Shown: positions 56,216-64,000 of the stretch, one piece after another
How positions within the stretch are numbered: position 1 is the stretch's first letter
How the letters are laid out: every line of letters starts with the position of its first letter
Origin: Diphasiastrum complanatum
Lineage: Eukaryota > Streptophyta > Lycopodiopsida > Lycopodiales > Lycopodiaceae
Direction of reading: 5' to 3'
DNA: 64,000 nucleotides
Assembly: GCA_029204225.1 (NCBI GenBank)
Contig: CM055092.1
Span: 73,446,857-73,510,856 of the forward strand
Program-made: the position numbers and the translations under genes
Notes under the pieces: model-generated
What the model saw: the letters and a program-made list of their open reading frames with translations, nothing else
Databases searched by the model: none
Told to the model about the DNA's origin: nothing

Positions 56216-56389
56216 GAGTACATGGCTTAAAGCATGTTTTGGTGGTACAACATGGACTATCTAGGACACTACCTTTTCTGGTTACAAATGCACTCAAAAA
56301 AATGTTTATTGTTTAACATTCTAAACTAGGTCCATTAGAGATATGAAGAGACTATGACTATTTGTAACATATTTGCAGGTGTGTGTTTG

Positions 56390-56998
56390 TAGTAATTACT
56401 TCTGTTGTGGGGTAGCAGGCCGCCGAAAGGAAGAATTGAACTCTTCTCAACTCAACCAGATGAATGCTATATCAAGCACACCTACCTGCGAAGTTCTGGG
56501 CAGAAGCTACTGCCACAGAACAGATCTTGCACCAAAGCCATTCACAACAAAACTCCTCATGAAGTTTTGCATGGGCACAAGCCTAGTGTCAGCCATTAAA
56601 AAATCTTTGGTTGTATATGTTTTGTTCACATTCCTAAACAACTTAGGAAGAAGCTGGATCATCGGAAAAATAAATGTATTTTTATTGGCTATCCTGATAA
56701 ACATAAAGCTTATAAAGTTTATGATTCATCCACCAATGTAGTATTTGTCTCTAGGGATGTAATATTTCAAGAACATACATACTATAATTTCAAACAACCA
56801 TCGATAAACGATGCTATGTCATTTCATCATATTTTACGTAGCATGGATTCTTCCAACGTTGATGTTCCTTCTACAGAACCTGCAGCTAGAGCTACAGAAG
56901 CCGAGCAGCTGACGATACTTGTCATCAGACCAGACCAAGCCAGCTTGAACAGATCTGAAAAAATTCAAGAAGAAGCATCATCGGATCCTCGTCAACCA
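56390..56998 (+). pseudogene. Copia H integrase C-terminal part
   Basis: NKTPHEVLHGHKPSVSHLKI, IPKQLRKKLDHRKNKCIFIG and VSRDVIFQEHTYYNF make the integrase C-terminal/GKGY-type region of a Copia element, with frame changes near 56600 and 56810. It ends at an inserted LTR. Confidence 0.82.
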
Positions 56999-57786
56999 TG
57001 ACAAAATTTTCAGAATTCACACGTGTGGGGAAGATCCACAAGTATGATAGATCTAATTAAGCTTTATGATTAGCACAATAACTTGATTTTAGATTGAATA
57101 GCAAGATCTAGTACAGAAGTTATGGCTTAACCACAATCTAGCATGCTAAGCTTCAGAGAATGATAGTAATGAATCATAAATGAGCAAAAGTACAAGAAAT
57201 TAATGCATTAGCATTAGCCTCAACACAAGTTTGAGAGAGAAAGATAGAGAGATATCAAGCAAAAAATTTGTGGATCCAAAATGGCAAGAGATAGCTACAA
57301 AACTTTGGTTCTTCATCATAAATTATGAGGAGAGCTACACATATTTATGGAGTTTGAGGTACTTGAGGTAGAACCACATCCATCCGCTTTTGATGACATC
57401 TAAAGTGAAAACTAGAGTCTATGTGACATTTGTCACATCTCATGCATGTATCTCTACCTACTTTTACCAAGTGTCCTAGTTCTAACTAGAATTGTACAAA
57501 TCATCATGCATGTGTCCATTTCACTTTGTGCATGCCTTGCATGTCACCATGGATCACTTACAATTAATGCATGTGAAATGCCACAAGTTTCTACTAGCAT
57601 ATTTTTGCTAATTCTAAGTCGACAATCTATATGCAAGCTGTAATCATAAAACTAGATATGACATATCCATATAGCTCGAGTTCGATCTATGCCAAACTTG
57701 GCATTTGCATTTATGGAACAACATACTTGCATGGTACAATGTTTATAGCAAGCCTAAAGTCAAGATAGATTATTTTTCCATTTCAA
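56999..57786 (+). mobile_element. LTR-like insertion in Copia H
   Basis: Starts TGACAAAATTTTCAGAATTC with CACACGTGTG 20 bp in, like the solo LTR at 49747. It separates H integrase from H RT. AACCA before the insert recurs at the far side (57787-57791 region), a possible target duplication, but the right end is not certain. Confidence 0.5.
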
Positions 57787-59160
57787 TAAACCAAACGTCA
57801 ATAGATCCTCACGGACTTGGACAGTTTCTGAGAGGTATACACCTCAATCATTATGGACTTCATCAGAAGAACCAAAGAGCCTAGCCATAGCAATTAACTC
57901 CAAGGATGCTGTGAAGTGGCAAGAAGCTATGGAAAGCGAGTACAACTCACTTTTGACGAGCCAGACCTAGACAATGGTCAACTTCTCCACTCACGACAAC
58001 AAGTGGATCTTCAAGAAGAAGCTCAACCCTGATGGTTCCACTGCTAAATGGAAAGCACGACTGGTGGCTAAAGGATTCACTCAAGTCTAAGGAGTGAATT
58101 ATCAAGAAATTTTCAGTCCTATTGTCAAGATGCAGTCAATCAGGACTCTGATTGCGTTAGCAGCCGTAGAAGACCTCAAAATGCACCAAATGGATGTCAA
58201 GACAACATTTCTCAATGACAATGTCGAAGAGAAGCTGTATACCTTCCAACCGAAAGGATTTGAAGTCAAAGTCCAAGAGCACAAAGTGTGCAAGCTGCAC
58301 AAAGCAATCTATGGTCTGAAGTAGGCCACAAGAGCATGGTTCGATAGAATCAACTCTTCTCTCATTCAATTGGGATTTGCAAACAATTCAACTGAATGCA
58401 ATGTTTATTCGAAGCATATAGGCACCAATTCGATTCACATGGCTCTTTACGTAGATGATGCATTTATTTTGTCTAACGACACTTTTCTTCTGCACACTAC
58501 TAAGAGTGATCTGTCAAAGGAATTTGACATAACTAATTTAGGAGCTATCCATTCTTTGCTAGGAATTCACATTACTTGAAATAGACTTCAGAAGAAGATC
58601 TATCTTAGCTAGCAGACATATCTAAAAGGCATTTTAAAAAAGTTTCATATGTTTGATTGCAAACCAATTGATACTCCAATGGATCCAAGTATAGTATTGA
58701 CTAAACCTACTTGTGCTGATTCTGATAGTGAAATACTCGCCATAGTGGAATACCCTTATCATTCACTAATAGGATATTTGATGTATGCAATGTTGTGTAA
58801 GACCAGATTTAGCATACACCGTTAGCACGTTAAGTCAATTCATGTCTATTATCTCCCATTGGAAAGCATTAAAGAGAGTGGTGAGATATATTTAGGGAAG
58901 TTTAGGTCACATTTTATAATATGATGGAAATGCTATCGACCCACTCGTCCTGCGAGGCTACTTTGACTCAGATTGAGGAGGAATAGTCTCTACCAAAAAA
59001 TCTACCTCCAGGTTCTGATTCTATCTGGCAGGGTGACTGATTTTGTGGAACTCAAGAAAGCAGAAATCAGTTGCGCTTTCTTTGATCGAGATAGAATACA
59101 TCGCAACATGTCAAGCTTCAAAATAAGCTGTATGGATCAGGTTATTACTTCATGACTTAC
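57787..59160 (+). pseudogene. Copia H RT and partial RNase H
   Basis: WKARLVAKGFTQV, VKMQSIRTLIALAAVEDLKM, KLHKAIYGLK, the catalytic LYVDDAFILSNDTF, FDITNLGAIHSLLGIHI and DTPMDPSIVLTK form a Copia RT. RNase H begins near 58960 but is frame-shifted (STKKSTSRF region) and ends at the D LTR. At least five stops. Confidence 0.86.
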
Positions 59161-59178
59161 ATTACACTCAGTTCAATG

Positions 59179-60106
59179 TGTTAGAAAGTGGTGTACAGAA
59201 GATAGGTCTAGCTAAAAAAGAAACGAATGAAAATAATTCGAGTGTCTAGAAAGAAAACTTTTTGTGCATGGCGAAATAAACTATCTTCCTCTTTCACAAT
59301 CTATGACTACACCTATCAATTTCAAACAAAACAATAGTGATAGAAATCACGTTTGAATTATAGTAACTGCCTTTGAAATCGCCAGTACTATAGTGATTAC
59401 GTAGCGAAACAATTGAGCATTGAAAATTATTAGACAAATAATAAGTCGCAAATTGTTTGCAAATTAGTCGCAAAGAAAAATAGAAACGCATACATTCTAA
59501 GACGAAAACTGAACGCAATGAAGGATAGTATTGATTCAGTATGAAAACGTAACAAAAGTAAATGAGTGCAATAAGTTGCGGATCGAAGCCACGTACTCTA
59601 TGCTATCGCTGAGCGGCTAAAATGAAAGTCTGAATTAAGTGCAATGCTGATAAGTAGAAGCTGTTGTCAATTACGATCGCCAGTTGGTTGGTGATCAACT
59701 AGCATCCATCCAGTCCTTGTCATTGATTGTTGATAAGTGGTAAAATTGGTCGTAAACGTTCTGTCTATAGAAATGAACTAAAATAGCCACAGGCCACACT
59801 GTCGAGTTTTTCACAAAAAAGACGAAAATCGTGAAAAAGAAGATGGTGCCCTTAAATCTCATTTAGGGTTGCCCCACACTTTGCCAGTGTCATTTCCTTA
59901 ACATTTGAGGCTCTTTGAAAAAAGCAAAAAATGTGACACTATGATTTTACACGAGATTTCTGTTAGGCGAAAAATGTGACACTATCATAAACTCTGTGTA
60001 TTTCTGTAGACCGTGTAAACACACGAGAAAATTTGCAGAACCGGATTAACAATGGATGAAGATTAAAACCGATTAGTCGATTGGTAAAAAAGAGAATAAT
60101 CCAACA
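59179..60106 (-). mobile_element. Copia D 3' LTR
   Basis: TGTTAGAAAG...ATCCAACA on the plus strand, followed at the right by a purine tract when read on the minus strand (AAGAGAGAG before TGTTGG). It is related to the Copia C LTR: CTATGACTACACCTATCA near the start, TAATAAGTCGCAAA words, and TGTGACACTATCAT-like words. Confidence 0.78.
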
Positions 60107-60833
60107 CTCTCTCTTAATCTGAATCCTTGGATGCCTTGACCTTCAAACTTAGTTCTACACAGAATCTTTTGTGTGACTCCAAACTTAATGTTTTAGTAAA
60201 AACATCTGCTATCATATCTTGCGTTCTACAGTACTACAATCTGATCTCTTTGTTGAGAACTTTGCTTCTGATGAAATGATACTTCAGTTCAATGTGCTTA
60301 CTCTTGAAATGAAATCTAGTATTGGCTGATAAAGCGATGGCACCTTGATTATCACAAAATAATGTCATCGGAGCATATTGATTCAGACCGATATCTGAGA
60401 GTAAGTTTCTCAACCAAATTGCTTCCTTTGTAGCTTGAGAGGCTGCGATATACCCTGATTCATTGGAAGATAGAGCTATCGAAGATTGCTTGCGACTATT
60501 CCAGGAAACTGGACCATTGTTGAGGAAGAATGTAAATCCAGAAGTGGATTTTCGAGTATCTACATCTCCTGCCCAACTCGCATTTGTGTAACCACTAAGT
60601 AAATTGAGTTTTTCATTGCCGACTATTCCATAAAAAATGCAAAAGTCCATAGTAGCTTGAAGATATCTCATGACTCTGATAAGAGCCTTCCAATGTGTTA
60701 TACCAGGATTAGTCATATACTGACTGAGAGAGCTGACTGCAAAAGCTATGTCTGGCCTGGTACAGATCATGGCGTACATAAGAGATCCTATAATAGCTGA
60801 TTTCCAAAAAGTACTTAGAGATATGGCTGACAA
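60107..60833 (-). pseudogene. Copia D RNase H
   Basis: A single 199-codon frame: KSAIIGSLMYAMICTRPDIA, GYTNASWAGDVDTRKSTSGF (first catalytic Asp of the usual YTDADW is Asn), SSNESGYIAASQATKEAIWL, LFCDNQGAIALSANTRFHFK and KHIELKYHFIRSKV. It ends just before the 3' LTR, as in an intact Copia. The RT part is replaced by Gypsy gag at 60834. Confidence 0.88.
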
Positions 60834-62120
60834 GACCTATCCTTCCCGAGAGAATGTGTGGTGCCCTATCTGTTCTCAAAACCATACTGCTAATGAGTGA
60901 AAACATATTTTCCGCAAAATGCAAGACCAATGTATAGGCAATACCGACCCTTTAGTCCACCACCTTACAATCCCCAACAGACTTATCAGCGACCAGACAA
61001 TTTCAGCCAAGACTTCCAGGCCCATAGCAGTTTTAGCCTAGACATCCTTATGTAGTGAATCAACCTTAGCCACAAGCACCTACTCACTACGTTGATCTTG
61101 GATATGTCGATCCAATAACATATTATGTTGAAGAAACCTATTTATCACAAAATTCAAGACCAATATATAGGCAATACTAACCCTTTGGTGCACCACCTTA
61201 CAATCCCCAACAAACTTATCAGCGACCAGACAATTCAGCCAAGACCTCCAGGCCCACAGCAGTTTCAGCCTAGACAGCCTTATGTAGTGAATCAACCTCA
61301 GCCACAAGCACCTGCTCACTACGTTGATCCTGGATATGGCGATCCAGTTACATATTATGTTATAGAAACCCAAGATGCTAGTTATCAAGTGGACCCGACA
61401 TACCAATATGACGCTACTACAATCGCTTATGATCCAAACTAGCAGTACTATGCAGCTCCACAACTAAGTTATGCGGCACAACCCATGCCTACCTTGAGGG
61501 GTTGTTTTATTTGTGCTGGCAGACATCCTAGCATCCGGTGTCCAGATAAACTCAAATTCCCACCCTTATGTGATAATTGTGAAATCGAACACCATATGAA
61601 AGGCTGTCCAAATCGACCTAAACCTTCTGTCCCAGTTCATTCAATTCAGGTCGAGACCTTACTAGCTATGGTCATGACTAGAGCTCAGAGAGCAGCCAGC
61701 TAAAAAATGGATAGATGACCTGATGATCCAGCTACCATACCTAGTGAGAACTCCACTCCCTTAGTCTATTCTAATCCTACTAAAAAAAACAAACTCCGAG
61801 ATGAGTTCCGAAAACAACTGCAAGACGCTGATAATGAGACACACCTTACTCCACAACCCGTATGAATCACTTAGAAAGATTATGCGATAGAAGGCGCTGA
61901 AGTATGGGGTGACCTACTCCAGGCCAATGTCACCTTGCCCTTCTATGTGTTGTGGAAATACACTAGAAAATGGAGGCAAGAGTTAGGCACCATGGACAAG
62001 ACCCAAGACTTAGCCCCTGAACTTTCTGAAGTAACCTTACACTCACAAACCCATTCAACGAACAAGGAAACATTAAGCTTCCAACCACTCATGCAAACTC
62101 ACAAGTAGTATCTACTACAA
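60834..62120 (+). pseudogene. Gypsy gag fragment II
   Basis: YPSRENVWCPICSQNHTANE matches the Gypsy gag zinc knuckle at 32830 (YPRRENLWCSVCMQNHTANE). A Pro/Gln/Tyr-rich stretch, duplicated in tandem (233-bp period: 60924 and 61157), leads to knuckles CFICAGRHPSIRC and CDNCEIEHHMKGC (61503-61605) and an acidic linker to about 62120. Many stops. Confidence 0.8.
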
Positions 62121-63101
62121 AAGACTTTTGAGCCAACTACTTCTAAGCATGTATAAGGAACTCGAAGACTCCACAAAAGTCTCAAATGCACTTGATTTGC
62201 ATGAAACTATGTGGCTATTGTGAGAAAATTAGATTCAAAATATACTTGATGGATTTTAGATTTTTAGCCAATTTGGAGTGCACATCTAGATTTAGCTACA
62301 AGATAGATATAATCACTTTATGTCAAGGTTTTGTCAATCATTAAGATCCAAAATCATTGTCAATCATTAAGATGCAAAATCATTTGATCTTTGGTTTGAA
62401 AGATATCACAATTTTCACCATTTGCAATGTAGAAAATCAACATTTACTTAATGAAAGAAATGCAAACTCAATAAGATATTGATCAAACTTCAAACTTAAG
62501 ATAATATGAAGTTGATTTCTATACAGAAATAGTAAGCTACTATATTTCACATGTGTGGATCTGAATATACCAAAATATGAGCATTCTACACACAATATTG
62601 CAAGATATCATCAAGATAGTGCACCAATGGATAGATCAACCCAAGAGAACTCATGTATAAGCATAAAATGAGATGAAAGAGAGAAGAATCATTTCTCTCA
62701 TGAGTTTACATCCATTTATAATAGGTCCATGCATCATTAATGAGCTTGGTTTCCCTCAATAAAAAAATCCTACTATTAATGTGGACTAGATTCACTATCT
62801 CCAACATTCAAATTTGAATCTGTCAAACTCGACCTCCTACTATTTCTCTCATTTTCTAAAAGTGGTGATTCAAATGCTTTTAGACTAATATAACTTTAAA
62901 AAGTCAAACTCTAAGTTGAATATGAAAATTGGCCTCAATTGCCAAATATATAAATATGTCCAAAATATCAAACTAGTTGAAAAATTCTCACACTCCCTCT
63001 TCAACTAGTTTTAGCATAAACTTAGCCATGCATGCTCCGTCCATGAGACGTATGATTTGAGCCTCCTAGTTACGCCGCCATTACTCTCTCAAAACTTCAT
63101 T
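62121..63101. other. A/T-rich stretch, no gene seen
   Basis: LTR-like, with a CACATGTGTGG word at 62549 and CAAACTC/TCAAACT phrases. No open frame or element end is resolved before the Copia K reading frame begins. Confidence 0.45.
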
Positions 63102-64000
63102 ATGAGTGAGTATGATCATTCTCTCTACTATAGATTGAATGATAATGGTGACATCACTTTGCTTTTGATCTATGTTGATGACATAATCTTAAGTGGTGAT
63201 AGCAATGAAGACATAGATGACATCAAGATAACACTTAAAAGTAAGTTTGAGATACAAGATCTTGGTAAGCTTCACTATATCTTAGGAATAGAGACTGTTA
63301 GGACTTCTAATTCTACTTTCATTTGTCAAGAGAAGTATTCTAACTCTATTCTAAAAAGATTTCATATGGAAAATTGCAAAGTAGTTTCTACTCCTATGGA
63401 ATCAAATGTAAAGCTATCTATAAGAGGTAATGAAAGATCCTTCAAGGACATTACTCTATATAGAAAGCTCATAGGATCTCTTATTTGGTTAACCATCACA
63501 AGACTTGATCTAAGCTATGTGGTTGGTAAACTAAGTCAATTCATGCAAGATCCTAGTGAGGCTCATTGGAAGCTAGGAAAGAGGGTACTAAGATACCTCT
63601 CGGGATCTAGAGATTTTGGCATCTTGTATGAAGGGTCTTCACCTAACCTTTGTGTTTTCTCAGGTTCAGATTTTGCAGGTGATCAAATGGATAGGAAGTC
63701 AACAAGTGCCTTTGCAATATATCTTGGAGAGGGAGCTATCTCATGGCTATCAAAGAAGCAACCTACTATCTCTCCATCTTCCACCGAGGCCGAATACAAG
63801 GCATTGACAACATGCACCAAGGAGATGCTTTGGATAAAGAGGATGCTATTGGATCTTCACTTGCTGGATTCTAAGAAGACACCAATCATCTATTGTGACA
63901 ACCTTTCAGCCCAAAGCTTGGCAACCAATCCAGTTTTCCATGTTAGGAGCAAGCACATTGAGATTGCTCATCACTTTGTGAGGGATCAAGTCATTGTCAA
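63102..64000 (+). CDS. Copia K RT (C-terminal) and RNase H, open to window edge
   Basis: From ATG 63102 the frame has no stop for 299 codons to the edge. It starts MSEYDHSLYYRLNDNGDITL, then the catalytic LLIYVDDIILSGDS, FEIQDLGKLHYILGIE, STPMESNVKL, YRKLIGSLIWLTITRLDLS, RNase H SGSDFAGDQMDRKSTSAF, SSTEAEYKALTTCTKEMLWI, YCDNLSAQSLATNPVFHVRS and KHIEIAHHFV. Motif spacing matches functional Copia pol. RT fingers and everything 5' are missing: the sequence before 63100 is unrelated, so the element is 5'-truncated in the window. The lack of decay contrasts with all other fragments and suggests a younger insertion. Confidence 0.88.
   Translation, partial: MSEYDHSLYYRLNDNGDITLLLIYVDDIILSGDSNEDIDDIKITLKSKFEIQDLGKLHYILGIETVRTSNSTFICQEKYSNSILKRFHMENCKVVSTPMESNVKLSIRGNERSFKDITLYRKLIGSLIWLTITRLDLSYVVGKLSQFMQDPSEAHWKLGKRVLRYLSGSRDFGILYEGSSPNLCVFSGSDFAGDQMDRKSTSAFAIYLGEGAISWLSKKQPTISPSSTEAEYKALTTCTKEMLWIKRMLLDLHLLDSKKTPIIYCDNLSAQSLATNPVFHVRSKHIEIAHHFVRDQVIV

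Noticed and set aside
1-64000. tRNA or rRNA genes
   Set aside because: I saw no cloverleaf with A and B boxes or rRNA core. The TGGTATCAGAGC and TGGCGTCGTTGCC sites are primer-binding sites, not tRNA genes.

Overview
This is plant nuclear DNA, about 60% A/T: a retrotransposon graveyard around one apparently intact host gene. Plant origin is supported by a four-exon HOTHEAD/mandelonitrile-lyase-type GMC oxidoreductase gene with GT/AG introns, by many Ty1/Copia elements with the plant initiator-Met primer site TGGTATCAGAGC, and by plant-style Ty3/Gypsy elements. The species cannot be told from the window.

Layout. 1-1.4 kb: end of a minus-strand Copia element. 1.14-6.75 kb: a block bracketed by a diverged inverted repeat, holding a small unidentified spliced gene, a Ulp1 (SUMO-protease) C-terminal fragment, a divergent histone-H3-like pseudogene, an acidic protein gene (called Y here) transcribed away from it, and a two-exon unidentified gene (Z). 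7.96-11.34 kb: the GMC gene. 11.7-12.1 kb: a GC-rich insert. 12.5-23.2 kb: Copia A, with LTRs and a near-perfect 5-bp target duplication, interrupted by Copia B, itself interrupted by a Gypsy remnant. 23.5-26 kb: little that is recognisable. 26-29.8 kb: a long broken gene of an unidentified repeat family (X). 29.8-36.7 kb: a Gypsy element with LTR, leader, gag, protease and integrase but no reverse transcriptase. 37-38.8 kb: second copy of X. 38.9-40.5 kb: Copia C gag and LTR. 40.6-43.0 kb: a second H3-like/Y pair. 44-46 kb: Copia fragments. 46.0-48.1 kb: an inverted copy of the Gypsy LTR and a third X copy. 48.1-64 kb: overlapping Copia fragments (J, F, G, H, D) with a Gypsy gag fragment, ending in a cleanly open Copia RT/RNase H frame (K) that runs off the right edge.

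The most unusual feature is the head-to-head pair of an H3-like gene and acidic gene Y, present twice about 37 kb apart. In both copies an ~0.8-kb spacer holds a dense cluster of CACGTG boxes (nine and seven hexamers), with a TATA box on the Y side. The H3-like copies keep recognisable H3 N-terminal, alpha-N/alpha-1 and, in one, alpha-2/C-terminal motifs, with some CENH3-like residues. Y ends in acidic stretches. A histone-variant/acidic-partner unit carried as a dispersed repeat is an inference, and all copies seen here are damaged or partial. The second unusual feature is family X, with an N-terminal domain, a Ser/Thr/Pro linker, a coiled coil and a C-terminal domain, found three times beside Gypsy sequence.
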